DNA from: Diphasiastrum complanatum
Taxonomy: Eukaryota > Streptophyta > Lycopodiopsida > Lycopodiales > Lycopodiaceae
Reading direction: 5' to 3'
DNA: 58,000 nucleotides
NCBI GenBank assembly: GCA_029204225.1
Contig: CM055100.1
Span: forward strand, 33,201,645-33,259,644
A program made the position numbers and the translations under genes. The notes beneath the pieces were generated by a model, which saw nothing but the letters and a program-made list of their open reading frames with translations, was not told the DNA's origin and did no database searches. Of this stretch, positions 1-14,675 are shown piece after piece; within the stretch, counting starts at the first letter, position 1; each line of letters starts with the position of its first letter.

Positions 1-414
1 GAGGGCCAAATGCAACCGTAAAATCGGATCCAAGTGGATTTTTTGTGATTAATTGATCAAAAACATTGAGCATGGAGTCTTTTGACACATTGGTGTTGTC
101 TTGTCACTTTGAGAAGAAGAACATGCTATGTTGTCATGTTTTTTTGTTTTATTACAAGTGATTTCAGTATTTTAGTTTTCGATATGTTCTAAAATATACT
201 CAACTTGATTATTGTGGGACAATCAATGACATCCTCGAAGTTGGATTTATCATTTGCCACCATAAGGGCATGGGTTTGTAATAATGAAGCATACCCTGCT
301 TTTTCATATATCATGTCAAATGGCTCAAAGTTATTTGCAATGGTCCCAATGCAACTGTCAAGAAAGATGAGAGTGGTTATTTTGCCATTGACTCCACCAA
401 GCTTCTCCAATTGA
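1..414 (+). pseudogene. CACTA transposase tail, copy A (truncated by window start)
   Basis: Bases 1-400 match 1957-2356 closely; bases 1-100 also match 3549-3650. The homologous stretch at 3345-3650 is translatable and looks like the DUF4216 region at the C-terminus of En/Spm (CACTA) transposases. This copy has no sustained frame. Sequence diverges from copy B after the shared AAGCTT near 400. It is one of three dispersed copies in 3.6 kb, which suggests repeated insertion or local duplication. Confidence 0.6.
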
Positions 415-1087
415 CAAGAAGTGCATATGGAAAATAAATGATTATGAAAAATGACATAGATGAAATGAACTGCAAATAGATAAAGACAAACCTATTTGTG
501 TGCATATGCATGTAGCCGGAAAGTGAAGAAGTGCTAGTCATGAATGCTTCAATTGATTCTACTATGTTTGTCACTTTGCTTCTGCCCTTTGCTAGGACAA
601 AACAGCCATGAGGGCTCTCATTGGCAATAAATCAGTGAGTTCTCAATGGTCGTTGATAGATCAGCTTTAGTTTTCATGGTCGTGAAGGCTCAGTTAGCTG
701 AGTCTCTGATCTGACAACTGCGGCTTAGTGATTGCTTTTCTTCATATCTGATACTCATAGGCATAGTGAAGGCTTGCAAAGTAGTAGTAGCAATGGTCAG
801 ATGTATGAGATAGCGATGTTAATAATCACATCTCTCAACTCTCTTTTGGAAATCAGCAATAATCCTTCAGTACTTTGGAAATCAACGTTCAATTCCACAA
901 TTACTATAACGTGATTGAATGGTTAGATGGCTCACTCATCTGGCAGCAATGGTACGCTAGCTCTCCAAATCTTGCAAGGAAAGCTGGATTCTAACTCATA
1001 GAATAGAGATAATTAAGCACTTCATCGCCAGGATATCTCAAGCTTCCAACGGAGATAGTGAGTCAATAGCACTCTTCAAAGTTCATT
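415..1087. other. Unassigned intergenic DNA
   Basis: No frame of recognisable family is visible on either strand. It lies between two CACTA-derived pieces and is probably eroded transposon DNA. Confidence 0.4.
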
Positions 1088-1573
1088 TTGAGTTTCGATT
1101 TTCAAAAGAAATGTCATCATACTGAGCATGCTTCACTAGCTTTCTCGAGCTGTAGCATGCCAGAGGCATGGTTAGTACATGAATCTCTCTTTTATGTTAC
1201 TAAAATTTTGCACCAACTACATCCATCTGCTCCACTATTGTGGCATGAGGCGGAAGCTAAAGAGGTAACAAGTGAAAAACCTCAAGGGATGGGAAAGGTC
1301 CATAGGTTGACACCCTTCCAACGAGAAAAAAATTGTACATTCATGTTTTATAATTGTGGAGTTATGGATAAATGGTTAGACCTATATGAAGAAGAGATAA
1401 AAGAGTCTCAGAGGGCCTTGTCTAGAAAGCGCCAAAAACAAAATAGAGGTAGACACATGGCCACAAGTTCACATGATGTTGAGCCATTGTCCAAGCAATG
1501 CGCTATAGAGTGGATGCATGGCACACTACAAAAAACAACAAAAGAGGGACAAAAAATATCAAATGCAGAATGA
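1088..1573 (+). pseudogene. CACTA (En/Spm) transposase fragment, DUF4218-DUF4216 linker
   Basis: A 161-codon open frame contains VHRLTPFQREKNCTFMFYNC followed by a basic KRQKQNR stretch. This order (a phrase like LTPFE-RE, then a YVLNNC-like motif, then a charged linker) is typical of the segment between DUF4218 and DUF4216 in plant CACTA transposases. The N-terminal catalytic part is missing. Homologous DUF4216 sequence follows at 1775-2060, so the two were probably once one gene. The open frame survives, but there is no sign of a complete gene. Confidence 0.55.
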
Positions 1574-1734
1574 AACTTTATAAGAGGATGCGAATGGAAG
1601 GTATTATTCTTGAGATACTTTATTACTAGAACATTCTTGTTTATAACAATATTTGTTTAATCATTTTGAAACAAAATGTTCATTCACAGTGATTATTTAT
1701 GAGACAATGCAAAATGTATAATGCTATATGGGCT

Positions 1735-2410
1735 TTTGGTTTCCACTTTCATGTTGAAAGGATTGATAACAAGAGACGCACACACGATTGTGGTGTAGTA
1801 GCATCTTTCTAACAAGAAAGTCAAAGTAGTGCACGAGATTAGAATCCCATCACATGAGACATAGAATATGTAGGAACTATACGAAATATTTATGATGTGT
1901 CATTTGGAGTGGACACTATTTTTTATTTGATGTGAACTGGTTCAAGATAGCTTGTAGAGGGCCAAATGCAACCGTAAAATCGGATCCAAGTGGATATTTT
2001 GCAATTGATTGATCAAAAACATTGAGCATGGAGTCTTTTGACACATTGGTGTTGTCTCGTCACTTTGAGAAGAAGAACATGCTATGTTGTCATGTTTTTT
2101 GTTTTATTACAAGTGATTTCAGTATTTTAGTTTTCGATATCTTCTAAAATATACTCAACTTGATTATTGTGGGACAATCAATGACATCCTCGGAGTTGGA
2201 TTTATCATTTGCCACCATAAGGGCATGGGTTTGTAATAATGGAGCATACCCTGCTTTTTCATATATCATGTCAAATGGCTCAAAGTTATTTGCAATGGTC
2301 CCAATGTAATTGTCAAGAATGATGAGAGTGGTTACTTTGCCATTGACTCCACCAAGCTTTGGATAGATCAAAGCGACACATTTGATGAAGCCCTCGGGTT
2401 GCCTCATGAA
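1735..2410 (+). pseudogene. CACTA transposase tail, copy B
   Basis: From about 1775 this matches the translatable DUF4216-like segment at 3375-3650 (copy C) and continues through the copy A sequence to about 2356. In-frame stops, for example in the TTTCTAACAAG that replaces TTTCCAACAAG of copy C, break the frame. The piece follows the linker at 1088-1573 in the order expected for one transposase gene. Confidence 0.6.
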
Positions 2411-2779
2411 GATCTCCTCTTCATTAATTGACTAGTTGACATCGAACAAGAAGTCGGATGTATGTGATTACACAATTTGTAATCATCATTTTTTTGTGAT
2501 ACATAAATTTCTTTATTCACTTGTGCATATGGCAACCAAAGTTGATAGAAAATGGAATTCAATGTGTTGATAAGTAACAAATTTCAAAAGTGAGATCCAT
2601 TTAACGCTCAAAAAAAGCCTTGAAAATCGCTCGTCCTCTTGTAGTGCATCTTCATTAGATGTAGGTATCATAGTCTCGATCCCATGCATTGAAGTCACTT
2701 GAGTCCGATTGCGATGTCAATGGCTAGGACGAGGATGCTCAGCTAGATCTAATCATAACTAGGTATTTCAATAATCCAA
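2411..2779. other. Unassigned intergenic DNA
   Basis: AT-rich sequence between CACTA copy B and the element terminus. Short frames only, none recognisable. Confidence 0.4.
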
Positions 2780-3390
2780 TTTGTAAGATATCTCTAGACT
2801 TGGAACATTTATGTATGAATATATATTCATTGAAGTTAAGTATCCTTCATCAATTTTTAAGTGCTTAAAATGTAACTCAAATATATTTTGCAAATTTTTT
2901 TACTAACAATCATAAAAAAATGATTTTGCTTACCAACTTCATAACAAGTGGTGCAAAAGACTCCTGGGGTTGGATAGAGTCCATTTTAGAGCAGAATGGA
3001 GCCAATAAACTGGCTCCATTCTGTCCTAATTTTTAATTTGATTTTGTAACCCTTGGAATAATCCTCGAAATAAGGTGCCCTTTTGAAAGAAATATACCAA
3101 GGGATGTCCTTGGTATATCGCTCGGAAGAGACATGCCACCAACAGTCTTTTTAGAGGGATATATTGAGGGACCTCGGTATATCCCTCAGTATCTCCGTGC
3201 TATAAACAAAGCAGAAATGAGATGAAGAAGCCTCAATTACTAAGGTAATTATCGAGGATCTCATGCCGAGGCTTACTTCATGGTGTATACCGAGGTTTAT
3301 GATGTTTTTTCAAAAAAAAAATTCTTCATTAAAGCCTCGGTAATATGGTCGAAAATCCTCCAGAATGTTGTAGTGATTGTGGTGTAATAG
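2780..3390 (+). mobile_element. DNA-transposon terminus with hairpin and CCGAGG subterminal motifs
   Basis: The order is an AT-rich outer part, a hairpin at about 2993-3030 (arms AGAATGGAGCCA / TGGCTCCATTCT), then many CCTCGGTAT / ATACCGAGG motifs in both orientations, ending in GCCTCGGTAATA near 3336. The whole series recurs inverted at 40016-40590, and the hairpin part recurs at 47100-47230. Clustered subterminal repeats in both orientations are typical of CACTA elements. I did not find a definite CACTA TIR. Confidence 0.6.
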
Positions 3391-3656
3391 CATCTTTCCA
3401 ACAAGAAAGTCAAAGCAGTGCACGAGATCGGAATCCCATCACAGGAGAAATAGAATATGTAGGAACTATACAAAATATTTATGATGTGTCATTTGGTGAA
3501 AGTGGACACTATTTTTTATTAGATGTGAAATGGTTCAAGGTAGTTTGTAGAGGGCTAAATGCAACCATAAAATCGGATCCAAGTAGATTTTTTGTGATTG
3601 ATTCATCAAAAACATTGAGCATGGAGTCCTTTGACACATTAGAGTTGCCTCATCGG
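3345..3656 (+). pseudogene. CACTA transposase tail, copy C (DUF4216-like)
   Basis: An open frame carries the features of DUF4216: SARDRNPITGEIEYVG, then a hydrophobic strand and LLDVKWFKVV, corresponding to the family's Y-x-G ... LFxCxWF pattern. It joins the element terminus at 3336-3390 and runs into a palindromic repeat block at 3657, where homology to copies A and B stops. It is a fragment of roughly 100 codons and not a functional transposase. Confidence 0.6.
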
Positions 3657-4010
3657 ATATCCACGCGTGGATATCTTTAATGTCCAGTCCAGTGAAGAAG
3701 TAATACAAACTGAAATTTGCGTGGATCATCCACGTGTGGATTATCCATGCGAAAATTGCCTGCCGGCGCCGCCAAGCTTTCCTCCCAAACAGTTGTCAAA
3801 ATTTTCAAGATTCAATTTGGCATGGATAGTCCACGTGTGGATAATCCACGCGCATAAATGTTTCGACGTCGTGTCAGAAAGACACCGGTGGACTGGCCGA
3901 AGGCGTGTTCAAAAACTTTTTGGCATGGATAATCCACGCATGGATGTTCTACACGAACAAAATTGTGGAAAAATGACTAAGTGTCGGGTGTCGTGTGGAT
4001 ACTGTGTGTG
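3657..4010. repeat. Palindromic TATCCACGCGTGGATA repeat block
   Basis: It starts with a perfect 20-bp palindrome at 3657-3676 (GATATCCACGCGTGGATATC). Variants follow near 3720-3750, 3820-3852 and 3922-3945 (for example CCACGTGTGGATAATCCACG). A related block with a 28-bp perfect palindrome lies at 44670-44697. The block begins exactly where CACTA copy C ends. It is probably a subterminal or terminal repeat array of an unidentified element. Confidence 0.6.
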
Positions 4011-4031
4011 GATAAACATAGAGTTTTCTAG

Positions 4032-4680
4032 TTGTGGATCAAGATTGATGGATTGCTTTACATTCCTAGTATCACTAAGAACTTGCTTAGTGTAGGACAA
4101 TTGCTTGACAATGGTTTTATTGTGGAGTTCTCCACAAATGCATGTAACAACAAGAAAGATGGCAAGATCATTGCTAGAGGCATAAGGTTTGGAAGATTGT
4201 TCAAGCTAGATGCCTATGTGGATGCTAATTTTGTGATGCTAGCCGAAGAGACCAAGCTATCCAACCATGTTCTATGGCACAAGAGGCTTGGCCACATGAA
4301 CTCAAATTCCATGGAGGTCATGTGCAAGGAGGAGCTTGCCTTAGGACTTCCAAGATCCTTGGCAAAAGAAGAGAAAGTGTGTGAAGCATGTGCTCTCTCA
4401 AAAGAACATAAGAAGCCCTTCTCAAGTTCCATCACGAAGACACCTCATCAACTTGAGTTGATCCACTCGTATGTACAATTTGCAAGTACAATGTCCAATG
4501 GAGGTGCCACCATGTTTGTTACATTCATAGATGACTACTCAAGGTTTTGTTGGGTATTCTTACTTTCATCTAAGCACAAGTATTTGAAAGTTTAATTAAG
4601 TTCAAAGCATTTGTTGAAAAGCATCATGATCACAAGATCATGACTTTTAGAAGTGATAATGGTGGAGAATATATTTGTTG
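4032..4680 (+). pseudogene. Copia pol fragment: GAG-pre-integrase and integrase start
   Basis: The frame reads YIPSITKNLLSVGQLLDNGF, then WHKRLGHMN and CEACALSKEHKKPF (the H-H-C-C zinc region), then FIDDYSRFCWVFLLSSKHK. This is the usual order before and inside a copia integrase core. The first catalytic Asp (normally HSDVCGP) is Tyr here (LELIHSY), so the enzyme would be dead. After a frame break near 4593, FRSDNGGEY with the second catalytic Asp is still readable to 4677. No LTR is attached. Confidence 0.85.
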
Positions 4681-5108
4681 ACATTATTATTTTCGTCGTT
4701 GAATCACTAAGTATATATACGTTATCTAAAATTTTACTTTTTCATGTTTAGGATCATCCTACATGGCAATCATGTCAACTAGCGCTATATTTAGGAGTGC
4801 AAGTGCATTGGAACCAAATAAGGTATGTTTTTTATGAAAACAGTTTTTTTTTTCAATTGTGAGATTAGAAATGATGTTTTCTTGATATTGCATACCTTAC
4901 GACAATATTATTAGTATCACATTTATTATATAACAATAAGAGTAAAAAGATGAGATAGATATATATTTTATAATATTAAACGTATGACACTTTATGTGTG
5001 TATCAGAGCCATTCATATCAAGCGATTCTTTCAAAAAGAGAAAATTTAGTACCACTAAAGAGGTATGTTCTAATCCTATGAGCATTATATATCATTTTTA
5101 AATACTAT

Positions 5109-5110
<2 letters not shown>

Positions 5111-5150
<40 letters not shown>
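5111..5150. repeat. (CA)n microsatellite
   Basis: About 20 uninterrupted CA units. Confidence 0.95.
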
Positions 5151-5152
<2 letters not shown>

Positions 5153-5533
5153 CACGGCTCTCAAATACATGTAAATAGATGATAGTGTAACACAATATTT
5201 TAAAATGAATTGACTTATAACTTAGATATTCATCAAGTAGCTTTGTAAGAATTATCAAGTTAGTGTTGATGTAAGTATTAAAATGTATGTGTGAAGTATA
5301 TATTGCATATACAAATTTCAGTTGATATGCATATTTAATGAGTTTTTTCATGAGAAGATTTTAGGACGTGCTCAAAACAAAGAAAAAAAAATTGTCCATC
5401 CAAGCAGATGGAATAAATAAAGAGATAATTATTGCTTCTCAATTTTTAAAATGTGTATTAGACTGGATATAAATTCCAAATTACGACGAGGAAAACTTTT
5501 CAACAACATGCCACTTATTAAACTTATATATAA

Positions 5534-5595
5534 ATACGCACGCACGCACGCACGCACGCACGCACACGCACACGCACATGCCAAAACGCATGCAT

Positions 5596-5668
<73 letters not shown>
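5534..5668. repeat. Compound (GCAC)n-(CA)n microsatellite
   Basis: A GCAC/CGCA tetranucleotide run (about 5534-5565) passes through ACACGC variants and a GCATGCATGCA junction into about 36 CA units (5595-5668). Confidence 0.95.
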
Positions 5669-5672
<4 letters not shown>

Positions 5673-5869
5673 CGTGCACGCTTTTGTAGCCTATGTTGAA
5701 TCAAATTATAGATTGAAAGTTGAATTAATGATGGAAATTAAATAATTAATGATCAAGTTTTATTTTCCAAATTTTTCTAATTATATTTTATCATCCTATC
5801 TTTGAATATTGATTCATCATTATTCTCATTTGTTATTTTGCATGAAACAGACTCTTTACTTGAATGCTA

Positions 5870-6545
5870 TGGTCAATGTACAGAATATAAGAGAAAACTG
5901 GTTGCTCGAGGCACACTAGAAAGTAAAGATCCCAAAACAACATGGCATTGTAGGCCTATGGAGAGGGCTATCATTGATCAAGGTTGATGAAGTATTTGAA
6001 CCAAAAAATATAATGAAGAGTGTACTACATTAGAGGATTTTTGTGCTTTGTTTATTCCATGGCCTAAGACATGACTTTCGATGTTATTCATTAATTAGCA
6101 TGTTAAAATATTTTAGTGAAGTTGAAAAAAGACAGTTAGACTTCGTTTGAAGTCTATTATGCTTACAAACCAGGTCTGAAACACCTTCGTGGGTTCGGAT
6201 GTCTCTACTATGCCCAAATATCATCTGAGTTGAGGAAGAAGCTAGACCCACCTGCAAGAATATTTTCATTGGTTACTCAACATCACATTAAGCATATCGC
6301 ATCTATGATGTTGAAACTGGTCAGATATCAGTCAGTCGAGATATTGTCTTCCTTAAAGAGAAGTTCTATAATTTTAAGTAAAAGCAGCAAATTCAGAAGT
6401 TTTTCCCAACAACTCCATTCACCATCGATAGACCTGGAACTACGATTGTTCAACCACAACCTGAAGACATCCATGTCATACACCCAGGAAATTCATCTAC
6501 TCAAGAACCTACAACTCGAAGGTCTACTTGACAGTGGAAAAACTT
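5870..6545 (+). pseudogene. Copia pol fragment: integrase C-terminus and linker
   Basis: At 6150-6370, in mixed frames, the sequence encodes GFGCLYYAQ, KKLDPPA, TSHKAYRIYDVETGQI and SVSRDIVFLKEKFYNF. This is the conserved end of copia integrase (a V-S-R-D-V-x-F-x-E type motif). A proline-rich linker with QPQPEDIHVI follows before reverse transcriptase. Several frameshifts and stops are present. It is continuous with the RT/RNase H remnant downstream. Confidence 0.7.
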
Positions 6546-6589
6546 GATTGATTCATCCCTCATGCATTTATCAGTCATGATAAACCTGC

Positions 6590-7850
6590 CTTTGTTGTAG
6601 AAGCATTGTCAATGTCAGATGCATACAAATGGAAAGATGCCATGGACGCTGAGTATAACTCATTAATGAAGAACAAGATCTAAAGTCTTGTTGATCCTCC
6701 TTAAGGCACAAAACTGACTAACACTAAATGTATCTTCAAACTGAAGCTCAAGCTAGATGGATCAATATCCAAATGGAAAGCTCGACTGGTGGTTAATAAA
6801 GAAAATGAGCAAGTATATGGGATAGATTACACTGACACTTTCAGAATCAATCTATTCGAACCTTGTTGGCTATAGTTGTTGCAGAGGATCTGGACAATCA
6901 TCAGATGGACGTCCAGACCGCGTTCCTTAATCGATATATACAAGAAGATATTTATATCTATCAATTAGAAGGTTACATCCTTCAAGGCTAAGAGCATATG
7001 GTATGCAAATTGCATAAGGATATCTATGAGCTCAAGGAAGCTCCCAAGGCCTGGTTTGAAAGGATTAATCACTTCTTGTTGTAGCACTAATTTAGTTTAT
7101 GTTCTGCATATTCAAATGTGTATCTCAAGCACAAAGGCCCAAACTATGTCATAATAGCACTATATGTCCATTATTCTTTAATCATCAACAATTCAAATCA
7201 GTTATTGCCTGAAACAAAGTCTTTACTTTCACAAGAATTTGAAATGACTGATTTAGGCCCGGTTACTACCTACTTGGTATGGAGATCTATAAGCCAATAG
7301 ATTCACCCATGGATCTAGGATCTAACCTATCAAAAGACATGTGCCCTAGAACCAAAGCAGAACAGAAAGAGATGTGCGGATACCCTTATCAGTCAATAAT
7401 TGGATCAATAATGCATTCTATGATTTGCACTCGACTTGATCTTGCATATACGGTAGGCACACTGTCAAAATACATATCCAATCCAGGCTTACAACATTGG
7501 AAGGCTCTTCAAAGAGTATTGAAGTACATTCAAACTACAAAGCACTATGCTTTGTGCTATAATGGAAACACAAGAGTTGCACTTACATTAGTCACCTACT
7601 CAAATTTTGACTGGGTAGAAGAGGTTGATACCATAAAATCCACATCAAGTTACATCTATTTTCTTGTAGGAGGATTCATCTCATGGAACAGTAGAAAACA
7701 AAAAAGCATTTCTTTGTCCTCTACAAAATCTGAATATGTTGCAGTTACATCAGCAATGAAGGAGATCATTTGGCTTAGAAGATTACTATAGAATCTGCAA
7801 TTACCACAAACACTCAAGGAAGACGTAAAGGCAACCTGTATCACCTGAAG
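6590..7850 (+). pseudogene. Copia reverse transcriptase / RNase H remnant
   Basis: RT starts with WKDAMDAEYNSLMKN, and KWKARLV and YGIDYTDTF follow. In the catalytic box the usual YVDD(L/I) is replaced by YVHYS within IIALYVHYSLII, so the RT is inactive. RNase H is the best preserved part (7279-7791): SMICTRLDLAYTVGTLSKY, TYSNFDWVEEVDTIKSTSS and ISLSSTKSEYVAVTSAMKEI. A TAG at 7789 interrupts LLxNL. Near 7850 the sequence switches to a second copia fragment in the same orientation. Confidence 0.85.
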
Positions 7851-9164
7851 GTACGCCTACCGATAGAGCAGGCTCATCAAGTCCATGAGACTAAGAGTAA
7901 GAACAGAACTCTCATGGAAGCTAGAAGGTGCATGATGGCCTACTCAAAGGCATCAAGATCACTATGGGTTGAAGCAATAGGTACAATCGCCTACCTGTAG
8001 AACAGGACAGGCAAATCAGACGTTCCTAACACTACTCCACATGAATTGTGGTGGGGTAACAAGCCGAATCTAGCTCATATGCAAATCTTCGGATGTGTAG
8101 CATATGCACACATTCCTCACAAGATTCGCAAGAAGTTGGATGAAAAAGATGAGTAGGGATACCTTGTAGGATATGACATACATTCATCATACTACAAGAT
8201 CTATTTGTCAAAGACTAATAAAAAAAATACTATAAGAGATGTCAGATTTGATGAAGCAAGAACAATGGCTAACAAAGATCCAGTTGGCTACAAAATTCTT
8301 GGCAAGCAATACTTTAAACTGCTGACATCGATAGAGGGAATGGACCCTGAGCATCCAAATGAAGATGTTCAAATTCCACACGAGCTAAATGATAGTTCAA
8401 ATGATGAGCAGCCCGACATGCAGGCTGTACCCAAGACACCTGCTATACACAATAGTTCTTCACTCGACAAAGGTAAAGCAGTCGACAATAGCAAGACACT
8501 TGACAAAGGCAAAGCCATCGAAGTGCCTGCACAATCTCCAAGGAGATCCACAAGAGGAAGAAGAGCACCAATCAGATTTGTGTCTGACAACCCATCTTCT
8601 ACGATAGAACAGTTGTGTGGATTCGCTGGTGAACCACAAATTTGTGAAGAAGCTATCGACAATCCCAACAAGGACAAATGGATAAATTCAATGGAGGAAG
8701 AAATGCACTCCATGCAAACAAACAAGGTCTAGACTCTTGAACCAGTACCAAATGACAAAAATACTATCAAATACAAGTGAATCTGCAAATTCAAGTATGG
8801 ACTAGATGACAATGTATTTAGATACAAAGCCATGCTAGTTGCAAAGGGTTTCTCATAGAAGTATGGCGTCGACAATACTAAAACTTTTTCTCCTGTTGTG
8901 AAGCACACATCTATACACATATTATTTGCATATGCAGCAATCTATGATCTGAAGATTCATATTGTGGACGAGAAAACAACATTCCTACATGGAGAGTTGA
9001 AAGAAGAGGTCTATATAGACCAGCCACCAAGTTTTACCTGCAAGTCATTTGCTGACTATGCCTACAAAATGCACAAAAGCATCTATGGACTGAAATAGTC
9101 TGCTAGGCAGTGGTACAAGAAGAAGGATCAAGCACTCAGATCCTTAGGCCTCCAGCCTTTAATG

Positions 9165-9170
<6 letters not shown>
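7851..9170 (+). pseudogene. Second copia fragment: integrase end, linker, RT start
   Basis: Readable in order are an integrase tail (ELWWGNKPNLAHMQIFGCVA, KIRKKLDEKDE, GYLVGYD), a 175-codon open linker (8205-8732) with two DKGKA(V/I) repeats and RRSTRGRRAPIRF, and the RT start (WINSMEEEMHSM, LVAKGFS, KYGVDNTKTFSPV, FLHGELKEEVYIDQPP, KSIYGLK). Stops at 8730, 8778, 8856 and 9096 sit where the family has Trp or Gln (V-W-T-L, K-W-I-C, S-Q-K-Y, K-Q-S-A). It ends abruptly near 9170, before the RT catalytic box. Confidence 0.85.
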
Positions 9171-11331
<2,161 letters not shown>

Positions 11332-11351
11332 GAACCGTGAGTGAGAGAGAT

Positions 11352-11406
11352 CTTGTGGAGTGCTGGCCAGGGCAAAAAAATTTTGCCCTAGCCAGCGCCC
11401 CACAGG
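11352..11406. repeat. Foldback of the CTGTGGGGCGCTGGCCAGGG end motif
   Basis: Two inverted arms meet at AAAAAAATTTT: a forward TGGAGTGCTGGCCAGGGC and its complement GCCCTAGCCAGCGCCCCACA. The same motif in forward orientation lies near 11815-11840, 12918-12937 and 12955-12981. It abuts the GA array directly, as if two transposon ends were joined head to head. Confidence 0.7.
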
Positions 11407-13401
<1,995 letters not shown>

Positions 13402-14657
13402 CAAAAACATTTCTATACAACTTGAATCTAGTATTGGCACTTCCAATCACATAGATCAAGATGCAATGGTTATAATGGATTTGGATCACGACACATCTCC
13501 CAATCCACATTGGGATGCAAGTCCTTCTTCTATTGCACAAAAACCTCCCAGTAAACCACTCAGATATCAGACACAATGCATGTATTTGACTTGATCAATA
13601 GTCTTCCCATCAACAACAAATTACGAAAGCTTGTTAATGGAGTTAAAAATATTCTCATTGTGGATGAGCTTCCGGGCAGATACGATGGTGATGTCATCTA
13701 TGAATTGCCAAACATTTATGAAAAACACAGTTCAATGGAGGGCATGGAATAGAGCAAGGATGGCCACCCTTGGGTACGTTATGTAACAACCACTATTTCT
13801 GGTTTTGCTGGTGACGTTCGAAAGTCATATTGTGGAGGCTCTTTCATATGTGAGAACGAATTGTACAACAATTTACAATCTTTTGGAAATGCAAACAGAA
13901 CCAAATGGAAGGGAAGATCGACCGTGCGTTGTCCTCTTGGTACGGTGCAGAAACATCATGGTGGATTTTCGTTCTATCATTGTAGTTTTAGACCAACATG
14001 TGTTGGGTCTTGTGCTGCCAAAATATATAATGTTATACCACATGATGTTCGGTATACAAGGGTTGCAATTCATTTAGGGTCACATTGTCATGAGGTGGCT
14101 GAAGGTGAATGTCTGCATACACGGAATATTGTTAGAAATCTGGTTGAAGATCAAGTTTCTAAATTGCCTGGTGTTGGACAAAAGAAAATTTAAAAAGAGG
14201 TTGCAAAGGAGTTGATAATGAATCAGCTGCTCTCTAAAAATGGCTCTACAATTGAGATGTTAGATGCTAATAGATTTTCAGCTATGTTGGACCAATTACA
14301 ACCCTTGATGGATCAAAGAAGGTGGTATAGAAAAATTTATCTACTTGGATTGTTTTCATTATCAATTTTTTTTTTAACATATGTTCTGCATGTTCTGTTG
14401 TGTGCTAATGACTGGTTCTTTCACTGGATAATGTCAAGTTGAGAAAGTGGGTAGATGACTTCAACACCAACAATCAACCCAACATGGATTCCGTGGATTC
14501 CATTCTGAAACTTAAAGAGAAGTGTCAGTATGACTATTTCCAAGGATCCTTATTCCCTGGGCAGGTTTCAGATATCGATAATGAAAGATGTTTTATCTTC
14601 AATATGTCTACTGTTGGGTCGGCTTCAGGTGTGACTATTGTCAAGCTTTGGTTGTAA
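13402..14657 (+). pseudogene. Transposase-like gene remnant with WRKY-GCM1/FLYWCH-type zinc finger
   Basis: The frame from about 13570 reads INSLPINNKLRKLVNGV, GHPWVRYVTTTISGFAGDV, RKSYCGGSFICENE, RCPLGTV, then CSFRPTCVGSCAAKIYNV and YTRVAIHLGSHCHEV. Cys pairs followed by a strand and an H-x-H form the layout of WRKY-GCM1/FLYWCH fingers found in Mutator-type and related transposases. A plausible intron (about 14321-14440) joins to LRKWVDDFN and NMDSVDSILKLKEKCQYDYF. A TAG at 13750 and a frame shift near 13565 break it. It stops at about 14657, facing the ParB-like remnant. The catalytic domain is absent. The family assignment rests on the finger layout only. Confidence 0.5.
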
Positions 14658-14675
14658 AAAGCATAAATCATCACT

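Larger units (their letters stand above)
4681..5869. other. AT-rich non-coding DNA with CA microsatellites
   Basis: No protein-coding signal. The open frames across 5090-5700 are translations of CA/GT repeats and are not genes. Apart from the two microsatellites listed separately, the stretch is plain AT-rich sequence. Confidence 0.6.

Noticed and set aside
189-410. Minus-strand frame repeated at 2144-2407
   Set aside because: It is conserved only because the whole DNA segment is duplicated (CACTA copies A and B). No independent coding evidence.
1524-1540. CACTACAAAAAACAAC resembling a CACTA TIR
   Set aside because: It lies inside the transposase-like reading frame with no matching inverted end. 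It is too short to distinguish from chance.
3657-4010. TTATCCACG/TTATCCACA-like sites resembling bacterial DnaA boxes (also at 44670-44800)
   Set aside because: The surroundings are plant nuclear transposon DNA. The sites are parts of palindromes centred on CCACGCGTGG, so replication-origin function is unlikely.
5429-5704. Poly Cys-Val and Thr-His frames
   Set aside because: These are CA/GT microsatellite artefacts.
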